Assembly (NCBI RefSeq): GCF_030646615.1 | Contig: NZ_JAUSLG010000090.1 | Coordinates: forward strand, 1 to 41,610 | Origin: Phenylobacterium sp. | GTDB taxonomy: Bacteria > Pseudomonadota > Alphaproteobacteria > Caulobacterales > Caulobacteraceae | DNA length: 41,610 nucleotides | Direction: 5' to 3' | In this document: in pieces, positions 23,225 to 31,709 of the stretch | Layout: each line of letters starts with the position of its first letter | Numbering within the stretch: position 1 is the first letter of the stretch | Translations under genes and position numbers: made by a program | Notes under the pieces: generated by a model | Seen by the model: the letters and a program-made list of their open reading frames with translations, nothing else | Databases searched by the model: none | Told to the model about the DNA's origin: nothing

Positions 23225-24358
23225 GTGGAACTGGCGTTTCGAAACGCGCGCGTGGTGACGGGCGACGAGGACTTCATCGGATCGGTTCTGGTGCGCGATG
23301 GCGTCGTCGCAGAGGTGAGCCGCGGGGCGAGCGGCGTGGGGGAGGATTTCGACGGCGACGTCCTGATGCCCGGCGTGGTGGACCTGCACACCGACAGCCT
23401 GGAGAAGCACTATTTCCCCCGGCCGAATATCGACTGGAACCCGATGTCGGCGGCGGTCACCCATGACGGCTGCTGCCTGTCGGTGGGGGTGACCACCATC
23501 CTCAATTCCCTGACGCTGGGCTCCTTCAACCCTTCTGCGGCGCGGAACACCGACAACCTGCGCCGGCTGGTGGATGGCCTGCACGGCGCCCAGGACCAGG
23601 GCATGCTGCGGGCCGATCACAAGATCCACTGGCGCTGCGAGACCACGGCCGATGATCTCCGATCGCGCCTGGAGGTCATGGCCGACCATCCGATGACCGC
23701 CATGTTCTCGCTGATGGACCACACGCCGGGCCAGCGGCAGTACCGCAATCTGGAGAAGCACCTGGCCAACTGGCAGGCCAATGGGATGACCGAAGCGACG
23801 GCCCTTGAGCGCCTGGCCCAGGTCCGCGACCGTCAGGCCCGCAACGCCGAGGGCAACCGGACGCACGTGGCGCAGATGGCCAAGAGCCGCAATACGCCGC
23901 TCGCCAGCCACGACGACGAGAGCCTGGCCCATGTGGACGAGGCCGCTGACCTCGGCGCCACCGTGGCCGAGTTCCCGGTGACGGCCGAGGCCGCACGCCG
24001 GGCCCGCGAGCGCGGCATGGTGGTGGTCATGGGCGGCCCAAACCTGATCCGCGGCGGCTCCTATTCCGGAAACGTGCCGGCCGCCGAACTGGCCCAGGCC
24101 GACCTGCTCGACGCCTTCGCCTCGGACTATGTGCCCCGCAGCCTGGTGGAGTGCGCCTTCGCCATGACCCGGGAGCCCTTCGGCTGGAGCCTGGCCCAGG
24201 CGGTCGCCCTGGTCACCCGTGGTCCTGCCCGGGCCGTGGGCCTGGAGGACCGGGGCGAGGTCGCCCCTGGCCGCCGAGCCGACCTGCTGCGGGTGCGCCT
24301 GGCCGGGGACCTGCCATTGGTCCGCGGGGTCTGGACCCAGGGGAGGCGGGCGGCCTGA
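23225..24358 (+). CDS. phnM: Second PhnM-type diphosphatase (amidohydrolase)
   Basis: A 377-residue paralogue of PhnM. It keeps the metal motifs VDLHTDSLEKH, LMDHTPGQRQ, ASHDDES and ASDYVP, and the N-terminal FRNARVVTGDE start. It differs from the operon copy in the rest, including FPRPNIDWNPMSAAVTHDG, so it is not a recent duplicate. The GTG start at 23225 follows CAGGAGATAGAGC. It is transcribed with phnF and followed by an EEP phosphatase. It may act on the same ribosyl phosphonate triphosphate or on a related triphosphate; active-site residues look intact in both. Confidence 0.92.
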   Translation: MELAFRNARVVTGDEDFIGSVLVRDGVVAEVSRGASGVGEDFDGDVLMPGVVDLHTDSLEKHYFPRPNIDWNPMSAAVTHDGCCLSVGVTTILNSLTLGSFNPSAARNTDNLRRLVDGLHGAQDQGMLRADHKIHWRCETTADDLRSRLEVMADHPMTAMFSLMDHTPGQRQYRNLEKHLANWQANGMTEATALERLAQVRDRQARNAEGNRTHVAQMAKSRNTPLASHDDESLAHVDEAADLGATVAEFPVTAEAARRARERGMVVVMGGPNLIRGGSYSGNVPAAELAQADLLDAFASDYVPRSLVECAFAMTREPFGWSLAQAVALVTRGPARAVGLEDRGEVAPGRRADLLRVRLAGDLPLVRGVWTQGRRAA

Positions 24359-24373
24359 TCGCCTGACCCGACC

Positions 24374-25105
24374 ATGCGGATCGTCACCCTCAACACCTGG
24401 AAGAATGAGGGCCGATACGCGCGCCGCCTCGCCCTGATGGCCGAGGGCCTGACCGCCCTGGCGCCGGACGTGGTGTGCCTGCAGGAGGCCTTTCAGGCGC
24501 AGAGCTGGGATACGGCCGCCCACCTGGGCGCGGCGCTGAGCCTGAAGGTCGCCGCAGCGCCGGCCCGGCGCAAGGTGCGCGTCCACGACGGCCAAGCCGT
24601 GGAGAGCGCCTCCGGGCTCGCCATCCTGTCCCGTGACCCGCCTGCAGCCGCGGGGCGGGTCGAGCTGCCGTCATGCCCCGCCGATGGGGAGCGGATCGCC
24701 CAATGGGCGCAGATCCTTCCGGACCTCCGCGTCTTGAATCTCCATCTGACCCACCTGCGGGGCCCTGAGGCCGCCGCCCTGCGAGGTCGGCAACTGACCC
24801 TCGCCCTGGCGGAGGGCGCGCCGCCTCGAATGCCGACCGTCGTCGCAGGCGACTTCAACGCCCCGGCGATGGCCCTCGAACTGGCCGATCTCGCCCCAGC
24901 CCTCGATCCGGACGCCCCGGCCACGCTGCAGGGCGAACGCCTCTGCCAGGCCCAGCCCGGCGGCCGGGCCATCGATCATCTGGCGCTGGTCGGGCCAGGG
25001 ATCTGGCGCGTGGTCGGCCGCTTCAACAGTTTGAACCAGCCCGATGCGGATGGCTTCTTTCCCAGCGACCATGCCTGCGTGGTCATGGATATCGAGCGCA
25101 CCTGA
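24374..25105 (+). CDS. Endonuclease/exonuclease/phosphatase (EEP) family hydrolase
   Basis: A 243-residue metal-dependent phosphoesterase of DNase I-like fold. All family motifs are in order: LNTWKNEG (residues 6-13), CLQEAFQ, NLHLTHLRG, the double-metal motif AGDFNAP, and the terminal SDHACVV. It is small for a nuclease and lacks a signal peptide, so it is cytoplasmic. Fifteen bases separate it from the second phnM, hence probably the last gene of the phnF unit. EEP proteins hydrolyse phosphodiesters and phosphomonoesters; within a C-P lyase island without PhnP it is a second candidate for the cyclic-phosphate step, behind DUF1045. This is inference. Confidence 0.88.
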   Translation: MRIVTLNTWKNEGRYARRLALMAEGLTALAPDVVCLQEAFQAQSWDTAAHLGAALSLKVAAAPARRKVRVHDGQAVESASGLAILSRDPPAAAGRVELPSCPADGERIAQWAQILPDLRVLNLHLTHLRGPEAAALRGRQLTLALAEGAPPRMPTVVAGDFNAPAMALELADLAPALDPDAPATLQGERLCQAQPGGRAIDHLALVGPGIWRVVGRFNSLNQPDADGFFPSDHACVVMDIERT

Positions 25106-25118
25106 GGTCGGCCTCAGG
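25101..25118 (+). other. Hairpin over the EEP stop codon
   Basis: CCTGAGG-TCGG-CCTCAGG forms a perfect 7-bp stem that includes the stop codon. No T-run follows, so it is at best a weak terminator for the phnF unit. It faces the strong minus-strand terminator of the TonB receptor 17 bp further on. Confidence 0.45.
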
Positions 25119-25134
25119 TCCTTGGGCGCGCAAC

Positions 25135-25169
25135 AAAAAATGAGGCGTCCCGGCGATGGCCGGAACGCC
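25135..25169 (-). terminator. Intrinsic terminator of the TonB-dependent receptor gene
   Basis: On the minus strand an 11-bp stem (GGCGTTCCGGC / GCCGGGACGCC, one G-T pair) closes a CATC loop and is followed by TCA and a run of six T (25140-25135). It lies 53 bp past the receptor stop. Confidence 0.85.
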
Positions 25170-25222
25170 CCGAAATGTCCGTTGGCGGGCCGCCGTTGCG
25201 CGACCCGCCCTTGGATTGGGGA

Positions 25223-27922
25223 CTAGAAGCTGGCGCGGACGCCCACCAGGTACTTCCGGCCAAAGCCTTCGACCTCATAGGGACGGTCCTCGCGGCCCTG
25301 GTAGCGGACGCCCTGCTCGTTGGTCAGGTTGTTGGCGTCCATGAAGACCGAGAAGCTGTCGTTGACCTGATAGCGCACCGAGAAGTCCAGGCGCTGTGTG
25401 GCGTCCCAGTAGAGGTTGGAATTGGCCGAGGAGCCTGAGGGGAAGACCTCGTCCAGCCAGTCGGTGCGGTGCTGCCAGGTCAGGCGGGAGGACAGGCCGT
25501 ACTTCTCATAGAACAGGGTTGCGCTGGTGATCCGGTCCGAGGTGCCGGGGAATTCCAAGGTCTCGCCATCGGGTGTTTCAAACTCGCCCTTCGTGAACGA
25601 CACGCTACCCTGGAAGCCGAAGCCCGACATCCAGCCCGGCAGGAAGGTCCAGGGCTGGGTGTAGACGAACTCCAGCCCGGTCAGGTGGCCGCTCTCGCCG
25701 TTCACGATCGTGGACAGTGTGTAGGCGCTACGGTCCACGCCGCCGAAATTATAGCTGTCATCCCCGACGATCTGGGAGGAGTCGAAGAGCACGTCCTCGA
25801 CTTCGCGGTGGAAGAAGCTGGCCGCAAGCAGCGAGGCCGGGGCGAAGTACCACTCGGCTGACAGGTCGATGCCGTAGGCCTTCTCCGGGGTGACGAAGGG
25901 ATTGCCGCCGGAGATCGTCTCGGCGGTGTCGTTCACCGAGACGGTGGCGCGCATGTCCTCCAGGCTTGGGCGCGCCGAGCCAGTGATGAAGGCCGCCCGC
26001 AGCTTCAGGGTGTCGGAATAGTCGAAGCCGTAGTGCAGGCTCGGGAAGACGTTGGTCTCTTCGGAGTCGAAGCTGAGGGGCACAAGGGTCCCTCCGGCGT
26101 TGGCGAGGCCCTCCGAGCTGATCTCGGTGCGCTCGATCCGGACGCCGCCGGTCAGGGTGTGGCGATCCCACTTCCAGCGGTTCATGGCATAGGCGGATGC
26201 GACCTTTTCATCGACCGTGTTGGTGGCGCGGTCGTCGATGTCATAGACGGCGTAGTTGCCGGTCCCGGCGTCGTTGGCCGCCCGGGCGGCGTCCATCAGG
26301 GCCAGCAGTTGAGAGGTCATGGCGCGGGTGTCGATATGGACCGCCGTGAAGCCGCGGTTCATGTTCTGGTCCCACACGGTGGACCCGAAGAAGCTGTCCA
26401 TGTCCCAGACCATGCCCAGCTTGGCGGCCGTGGATTCCAGCGGGAAACCGTTGCGGTTGGCGCTGACTACCGTGCCATCGGCGCGAACCAGGGCGGTGAG
26501 ATCATTCTCCTGCGAGCGGTCATCATATTGGAAGCCGGCGCTGAAGGTGGCCTGGGCGCCGAAGCTGTCCCAGTCACGGCTCCCGTCGAACTTCAGGGTG
26601 ACCGCTTCGGTTTCGAGGCGCGCGGTCGATTCTGACGCGAAGGACTCGCTCAGCGACAGCTGGTTCAGCGAGGTCCGCTCCGGGCCACGGGTCGGCACGC
26701 CATTGACCAGCACCGTGTCATAGAGGGTGTGGAGCGGAATCCCGCCGGAGACGGCGTTCACCTGCACCTGCATTGAGGGCAGCAGCGCAGCGTTGGCGGC
26801 GGTGGGCCGAGTAAAAGCGGTGGATGTCTGCTGGGTTACAGAGGGATAGAAGTTGTTAAATTCGGTCGTGGCGTAGGCGACGTCCCAGTTCAAGTTCCAA
26901 TCGCTTATGCGATGCTTGCCCTGGAGGACGTTGAACGTCACCCCGTTGGAATAGATGCCGTAGGCGAAGGACGCATCCATTGGCACGCCGACCAAGTCAG
27001 CGGTCTCGAAGTTCCGCGTGCCGGAGAAAGCGCCGGCATAGTTGAACCGATACCAGTTGCGCTCTTCGAAGTCGTTGAACTCTGTATTGAGGTGGGTCAG
27101 CGAAACGTAGTGATCGTCGTTAGGCGAGTATTCAATCTTGGCCGAATAGGACTCGGTTTGACGTTCAATGACGTACTTGGTGTACCGGATCGATGATAGG
27201 CCGACGGCGTCGAAGCGCGGTTCGTCGTTATCGGTGTGCTGTTCGAAGGAATAGTGTGAGCCGATCAGGCTGGCGCCCCAGGTCCCGTTGGACCAGGAGA
27301 GGCGGCCGGAATACTGCTTCACCGGGCCGTCGCCCATATCGACGAAGCCGCCACCGAGGTCGAAGGACCCATGGAAGCCGGGCAGCGAGAGCGGCGAGAA
27401 GGTTTCGATGTTCACGCGGCCGGCCAGGGCCTCGGCGGGCATGTTGGGCAGCAGGGTCTTGTTCAGGATGACCTGGCTGATCTGCGCGGCCGGCACGGAG
27501 TCGAAGCGGAAGATGCGGTCTTCGGCGCCGATCAGGTTGACGCCGTCCAGCGCCATGGTCGTCCAGCGGGTCGGCGCCCCGCGGATCTGGATGTAGCGCT
27601 CCTGGCCCTGGTCGCGCTGAACGCCAACGCCGGGGAGGCGGGCGAGCGCGCCGGCCGCGGTGGCGTCGGGGAAGCGGCCGATAGTGTCGGCGGCGATCAC
27701 GTTGACGATGTTGTCGGACGCCTTCTGGATTTCCAGCGAGGCCTCGATGGACTCGCGGATCGGCGTGGCGGTGACGACCAGCTCGGAGACTTCGGCTTCT
27801 AGGGCGCGGGCGGGCGCTGCGGCGGCGGCCAGGATGGGCAGGGAGGCCGAAACGGCCAGGAGAGCACGGCGCTTGCGAGCGCCAGCATTACGCGCAGCTT
27901 GGCGCAGACGATTGGATGACAT
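25223..27922 (-). CDS. TonB-dependent outer-membrane receptor
   Basis: An 899-residue receptor. A signal peptide (about 1-40, cut near ALEA) is followed by a TonB-box-like ELVVTATP (47-54), a plug domain (about 60-175, with DTIGRFPDATAAGALARLPGV and the IQIRGAPT stretch) and a 22-strand-type barrel ending in the outer-membrane sorting Phe (VGVRASF). Layout and wording match the TonB-Xanth-Caul receptor group common in Caulobacterales and Xanthomonadales. It sits beside the phosphonate island but is on the other strand and separately terminated, so phosphonate uptake across the outer membrane is only a guess. The middle of the barrel (about 26800-27280) is markedly less GC-rich than the ends. 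Confidence 0.94.
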   Translation of the reverse strand: MSSNRLRQAARNAGARKRRALLAVSASLPILAAAAAPARALEAEVSELVVTATPIRESIEASLEIQKASDNIVNVIAADTIGRFPDATAAGALARLPGVGVQRDQGQERYIQIRGAPTRWTTMALDGVNLIGAEDRIFRFDSVPAAQISQVILNKTLLPNMPAEALAGRVNIETFSPLSLPGFHGSFDLGGGFVDMGDGPVKQYSGRLSWSNGTWGASLIGSHYSFEQHTDNDEPRFDAVGLSSIRYTKYVIERQTESYSAKIEYSPNDDHYVSLTHLNTEFNDFEERNWYRFNYAGAFSGTRNFETADLVGVPMDASFAYGIYSNGVTFNVLQGKHRISDWNLNWDVAYATTEFNNFYPSVTQQTSTAFTRPTAANAALLPSMQVQVNAVSGGIPLHTLYDTVLVNGVPTRGPERTSLNQLSLSESFASESTARLETEAVTLKFDGSRDWDSFGAQATFSAGFQYDDRSQENDLTALVRADGTVVSANRNGFPLESTAAKLGMVWDMDSFFGSTVWDQNMNRGFTAVHIDTRAMTSQLLALMDAARAANDAGTGNYAVYDIDDRATNTVDEKVASAYAMNRWKWDRHTLTGGVRIERTEISSEGLANAGGTLVPLSFDSEETNVFPSLHYGFDYSDTLKLRAAFITGSARPSLEDMRATVSVNDTAETISGGNPFVTPEKAYGIDLSAEWYFAPASLLAASFFHREVEDVLFDSSQIVGDDSYNFGGVDRSAYTLSTIVNGESGHLTGLEFVYTQPWTFLPGWMSGFGFQGSVSFTKGEFETPDGETLEFPGTSDRITSATLFYEKYGLSSRLTWQHRTDWLDEVFPSGSSANSNLYWDATQRLDFSVRYQVNDSFSVFMDANNLTNEQGVRYQGREDRPYEVEGFGRKYLVGVRASF

Positions 27923-28048
27923 GGGTCCGTCCCCCTTTTTGCTGTGATCAGCGGACGGGAGCCTCGACTAGGCTAAGCTGGTGTCATCCATTCGTGGGTT
28001 TGGTGATGTCTCGATGTTGGCGCCGGGACTTGTTGGCTAGACAGGGAA

Positions 28049-28088
28049 GGTTGGCGCACCCATCCCGAGGGGACAAGTGCGCCGAACC
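28049..28088 (-). other. Long hairpin between wrbA-like gene and TonB receptor
   Basis: On the minus strand GGTT-C-GGCGCAC (28088-28077) pairs with GTGCGCC-AACC (28059-28049), an 11-bp stem with one bulged C and a 17-nt loop. It begins 4 bp after the wrbA-like stop. Only two T follow, so it is a poor intrinsic terminator but may protect the mRNA end. The 169-bp gap also holds GGCTAGACAG (28035-28044), weakly like the phnF dyad. Confidence 0.45.
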
Positions 28089-28091
28089 AAC

Positions 28092-28691
28092 CTAGCCGTG
28101 CAGCTTCTTGGCCACTTCGGCGATGCGGCGGCCCTGATAGCGGGCGCCGTCCAGTTCCGTCTGGCTCGGCTGGCGCGAGCCGTCGCCGCCCGTGATGGTG
28201 GTGGCGCCGTAGGGGCTGCCGCCGGTCACCTCGTCCAGGCGCATCTGGGCCTGATAGCCATAGTCCATGCCCACCACCACCAGGCCGAAATGCATCAGGT
28301 TGGTGATCAGCGAGAAGAGCGTCGTCTCCTGGCCGCCATGCTGGGTGGCCGTGGCGGTGAAGGCGCCGCCGACCTTGCCGTTCAGGGCGCCGCTGGCCCA
28401 CAGGCCGCCGGCCTGATCCAGGAAGTTGGCCATCTGTGAGGCCATGCGGCCAAAGCGCGTGCCGACGCCGATAATGATGGCGTCATAGTCCGCCAGGTCC
28501 TGGATGGAGGCCACCGGCGCCTCCTGGTCCAGCTTGTAGTGGGCCGCCTTGGCGACCTCTTCGGGCACCAGGTCGGGGACGCGCTTGATGTCCACCTGGA
28601 CGCCGACCTCGCGGGCGCCCTCAGCCACGGCCTTGGCCATGGTTTCGATGTGGCCATAGGCCGAATAGTAAAGGACCAGAACCTTGGTCAT
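28092..28691 (-). CDS. wrbA: NAD(P)H:quinone oxidoreductase, WrbA type
   Basis: A 199-residue flavodoxin-fold protein. The FMN phosphate loop is [12 protein letters not shown] (residues 8-19), followed by [18 protein letters not shown] and the second FMN loop [13 protein letters not shown]. WrbA proteins reduce quinones by two electrons, avoiding semiquinones, as tetramers in the cytoplasm. AGGAGAGCGAC precedes the ATG. The pirin-like gene is 44 bp upstream on the same strand, so both are probably one unit, divergent from a LysR regulator. Confidence 0.93.
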   Translation of the reverse strand: MTKVLVLYYSAYGHIETMAKAVAEGAREVGVQVDIKRVPDLVPEEVAKAAHYKLDQEAPVASIQDLADYDAIIIGVGTRFGRMASQMANFLDQAGGLWASGALNGKVGGAFTATATQHGGQETTLFSLITNLMHFGLVVVGMDYGYQAQMRLDEVTGGSPYGATTITGGDGSRQPSQTELDGARYQGRRIAEVAKKLHG

Positions 28692-28735
28692 GTCGCTCTC
28701 CTGTGGATTGGAAATGGGGGAAGGGGACGCGGCCC

Positions 28736-29434
28736 TCAGGCCGCGTCCACCAGGACGAGTTCGGCGTCTTCGAGGGCGGTGATGGTCAGGGACGTCTCGC
28801 CGGTGATGGCCGCGCCATCCCGCGCCTCCAGGGTCACGCCATTGACCTCCACCCGACCCTTGGCCGGCACCAGATAGGCGTGGCGGTCGGCGTCCAGGAT
28901 GTGTTCGGTGGTCTCACCGGCCTTCAGGGTGGCGCCCAGGACTCTGGCCGGGGTGCGGATGGGCAGCGCCTCGCCGTCGTCTTCGAAGCCGCTGGCCAGG
29001 GTCACAAAGCGCCCGGAGCGATCGCCCTTGGGGAAGGGCTTGGCGCCCCAGGCGGGCGCGCCGCCGGTGCGGGCCGGCTCGATCCAGATCTGGAAGATGC
29101 GGGTGGTGTCGCTTTCCAGATTGTACTCGGCATGGCGGATGCCGGAGCCCGCGCTCATCACCTGAACGTCGCCGGCCTCGGTGCGGCCCTTGTTGCCCAG
29201 GCTGTCCTGGTGGGTGATGGCGCCCTCGCGGACATAGGTGATGATCTCCATGTCGGCGTGGGGGTGGGGCGGAAAGCCCGAGTTCGGCGCGATCTCGTCG
29301 TCGTTCCACACCCGGATCGGGCCCCAACCCATGCGCTTGGGATCGTAGTAGTTGGCGAAGGAGAAGTGGTGGCGGGCCTTGAGCCAACCGTGGTCGGCGC
29401 CGCCCAGTTCGGAAAAACCTCTGCGCTCAATCAT
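28736..29434 (-). CDS. Pirin-family protein (YhhW-like quercetinase type)
   Basis: A 232-residue bicupin. [15 protein letters not shown] (about 53-67) carries two metal-binding His and [14 protein letters not shown] (about 95-108) carries the third His and the Glu, the usual pirin ligand set. [12 protein letters not shown] before it is also typical. Bacterial pirins of this size bind iron or other metals; some have quercetin dioxygenase activity or redox sensing roles. It leads the unit with wrbA. GGAGG stands 8 bases before the ATG. Confidence 0.92.
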   Translation of the reverse strand: MIERRGFSELGGADHGWLKARHHFSFANYYDPKRMGWGPIRVWNDDEIAPNSGFPPHPHADMEIITYVREGAITHQDSLGNKGRTEAGDVQVMSAGSGIRHAEYNLESDTTRIFQIWIEPARTGGAPAWGAKPFPKGDRSGRFVTLASGFEDDGEALPIRTPARVLGATLKAGETTEHILDADRHAYLVPAKGRVEVNGVTLEARDGAAITGETSLTITALEDAELVLVDAA

Positions 29435-29507
29435 CTCTCAAACCTCCGCGCCGTGGTCGGCGCCATTGCCTGAGACGAAGATAAGCTTCATGATCAGATT
29501 AGAAATA

Positions 29508-29531
29508 GAAACTATCGAAAAGCATCGTTTC
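29508..29531. promoter_or_regulatory. Possible LysR binding dyad between pirin and LysR genes
   Basis: The 104-bp divergent gap is AT-rich over 29480-29538. It contains GAAAC and GTTTC (29508-29512 and 29527-29531) as inverted arms around 14 bp, close to the LysR regulator start. Divergent LysR genes often autoregulate from such a site. The arms are short, so this is tentative. Confidence 0.25.
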
Positions 29532-29538
29532 CATATAC

Positions 29539-30480
29539 ATGACAGCGCTGCCTGACCTCGAAGCCATGGCCATCTTCGCCAAGGTGGTGGAGATGCGCTC
29601 CTTCTCGGCCGCCGCGACGGAGCTCAAACTGTCCAAGGCGACGGTCTCCAAGGCGGTCACGCGCCTGGAAGCGCGTCTGGGCGCGCGGCTGTTCAACCGC
29701 ACCTCGCGCCGCCTGGCCCTGACCGAAAGCGGCGCGCGGCTGGCCGATCGCGCCCGACAGCTACTGGCTGACGGAGAGGCGGCCGAGGACGAGATCCTGG
29801 CCCAGTCGTCCCAGCCCCGCGGCCTGGTGCGCCTGGCCGCGCCCATGTCGTTTGGTCTGATCGAGCTGGCGCCCCTGCTGCCGGAGGTTCTGGCCGCCTA
29901 TCCGGAGGTGGCCATCGATCTTCACATGAGCGATGAGGCGATCGACCTGGTCGGCATGGGGTTCGACATGGCGCTGCGGATCGCCAGCCTGCCGGACTCC
30001 TCCCTGATCGCCCGGAGGATCGGCCCCGTTCACCGCCATGTGGTCGCCGCGCCGGACTATCTGGCCCGTCATGGGCGTCCGACCCATCCCAGCCATCTCG
30101 CCGAGCACGCCTGCCTGGGCTACGCCTATCTCCCGACCCCTGAAACCTGGCGGTTCGCCAATGCGGCGGGGGAGGAGGTGGCGGTGCGTCCCAGCGGCCC
30201 CTTGCGCGCCAACAACGCCGAGGCCCTGTTGCCGGCGCTGGAGGCGGGCCTCGGCCTCGCGGTCCAGCCGGACTTCATTGTCCGCGACTGCCTGGCGGCC
30301 GGCCGGCTGGAGGTGGTGCTGGAGGGCTGGAGCCCGCCGCCCGTGGCCCTGCATCTGGTCATGCCCCCGGGCGGCCCCCGCCCTGCGCGGGTCGAGGCGG
30401 TGGCGAGCTTCCTCACCAGGCGCCTGGCGCAGCGATGCGCGATCGCCGGCGAACCGGCCTCGACAGCCGGCGTCTCGTGA
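29539..30480 (+). CDS. LysR-family transcriptional regulator
   Basis: A 313-residue regulator. The N-terminal winged helix (about 5-65) reads AIFAKVVEMRSFSAAATELKL and SKATVSKAVTRLEARLG, and LFNRTSRRLALTESG follows. The substrate-binding domain fills residues 90-300 (VRLAAPMSFG; DLVGMGFDMALRI). It is of the CrgA/DmlR-like group that commonly senses quinones or aromatic compounds. It is divergent from the pirin-wrbA unit, which it most likely controls. The ligand is unknown. Confidence 0.92.
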   Translation: MTALPDLEAMAIFAKVVEMRSFSAAATELKLSKATVSKAVTRLEARLGARLFNRTSRRLALTESGARLADRARQLLADGEAAEDEILAQSSQPRGLVRLAAPMSFGLIELAPLLPEVLAAYPEVAIDLHMSDEAIDLVGMGFDMALRIASLPDSSLIARRIGPVHRHVVAAPDYLARHGRPTHPSHLAEHACLGYAYLPTPETWRFANAAGEEVAVRPSGPLRANNAEALLPALEAGLGLAVQPDFIVRDCLAAGRLEVVLEGWSPPPVALHLVMPPGGPRPARVEAVASFLTRRLAQRCAIAGEPASTAGVS

Positions 30481-30520
30481 GCCAGGGATAGGATTGATGG
30501 GCAAGCCTCTGGGAGCCGTC

Positions 30521-31699
30521 ATGAGACCGCGCAAGGGCGCCACTTGGATGATCCTGGCCGCGACCTTCGGGCTTGTGGCATGCGGCTCAATTTCCCGCCC
30601 TAGCGCGGACCTGGTCGAGCTGTCGGCCTCGCCCGCGCCCACCCCCCTGGACGCCTTCCGCTTTATCGCCACCGACCCGGTCGGCAGCACGGCCTTCCTG
30701 GAGAGCTGGCGCGCCCAGCGCGATCCTGAGTCTGACGGCGTGAACGTGCTGGCGGTGTCCGGCGGCGGGGCCAATGGGGCGTTTGGCGCCGGCCTGCTGG
30801 TGGGGTGGTCGGAGGCCGGCGGGCGTCCCGCGTTCGACATTGTCACCGGAGTCAGCACAGGCGCCCTGATGGCGCCGTTCGCCTATCTCGGCCCGGAATG
30901 GGACGACCAGCTGATGCGCGCCTATACCGACCCGGACGCGGCCCGCCTGACCGAGGGCCAGTGGGGTCTGCTCCGACGGCCGAGTCTCTATAGCGACCGG
31001 TCGCTTCGCGCTCTGGTGGGCAAGTACGTCGATAGCCCCCTGCTGAGGGCCATTGCGGTCGAGCACCGGGCTGGTCGGCGTCTGTTGATGGCGACCACCA
31101 ATCTCGACGCCCAGGAGGAGGTGATCTGGGACATGGGGGCCATCGCCCTGGCCGGACAGGCGCCAGGCCAGGCGCCGGCCGCCCTGGCGCTGTTTCGCAA
31201 TGTGATGGTGGCCTCAGCCAGTATTCCGGGCGTCTTCCCGCCGGTCATGATGGATCCGGGGAGTGTCGATGATCTGGCCGAGATGCATGTGGACGGCGGG
31301 GTGACCACGCCCTTCGTCCTGGCGCCCGCCACCATGTCCTTCTGGGAGCCCAAGGGCGCCCTGGCGCCGGCCGACCTCTATGTGATCATCAATGGCGAGA
31401 TCGAGGCGCGGCGGACCATCACCAAGGGGGCGACCCTGCCGATCCTGATGCGCAGTTTCGACACCATGTCCAAGGCCGACCTGCGGGCGCACCTGCTCGC
31501 CAGCGTGGCCTTCGCCGAGCGCAACGGCGCGACCTTGCGTTACGCCGCCATCCCCACGGAGCTGGGCGCCGACAGCCTGGCCTTCGACACGGAGTCCAGG
31601 GGCCGGCTGTTTGCGGCCGGACGCGCCGCCGGGCTGGCGGGCACGGCGTTCCGAGAGGCCATCCCGGAAGAGATTTCTCCCCCGGCCGGCCGGCCATAG
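30521..31699 (+). CDS. Patatin-like phospholipase lipoprotein
   Basis: A 392-residue lipase-fold protein. A lipoprotein signal ends in LVAC (Cys22 from this start), so it is anchored in a membrane facing the periplasm. The patatin signature is complete: oxyanion hole SGGGANGAFGAG, nucleophile GVSTG, and catalytic Asp in VDGGV. ATG at 30521 is preceded by GGGAG at 5 bases; an in-frame ATG at 30497 is an alternative. It would cleave acyl esters of phospholipids or similar. It is co-directional with the LysR gene but 40 bp downstream and probably independent. Confidence 0.9.
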   Translation: MRPRKGATWMILAATFGLVACGSISRPSADLVELSASPAPTPLDAFRFIATDPVGSTAFLESWRAQRDPESDGVNVLAVSGGGANGAFGAGLLVGWSEAGGRPAFDIVTGVSTGALMAPFAYLGPEWDDQLMRAYTDPDAARLTEGQWGLLRRPSLYSDRSLRALVGKYVDSPLLRAIAVEHRAGRRLLMATTNLDAQEEVIWDMGAIALAGQAPGQAPAALALFRNVMVASASIPGVFPPVMMDPGSVDDLAEMHVDGGVTTPFVLAPATMSFWEPKGALAPADLYVIINGEIEARRTITKGATLPILMRSFDTMSKADLRAHLLASVAFAERNGATLRYAAIPTELGADSLAFDTESRGRLFAAGRAAGLAGTAFREAIPEEISPPAGRP

Positions 31700-31709
31700 G
31701 GGATTAAGC

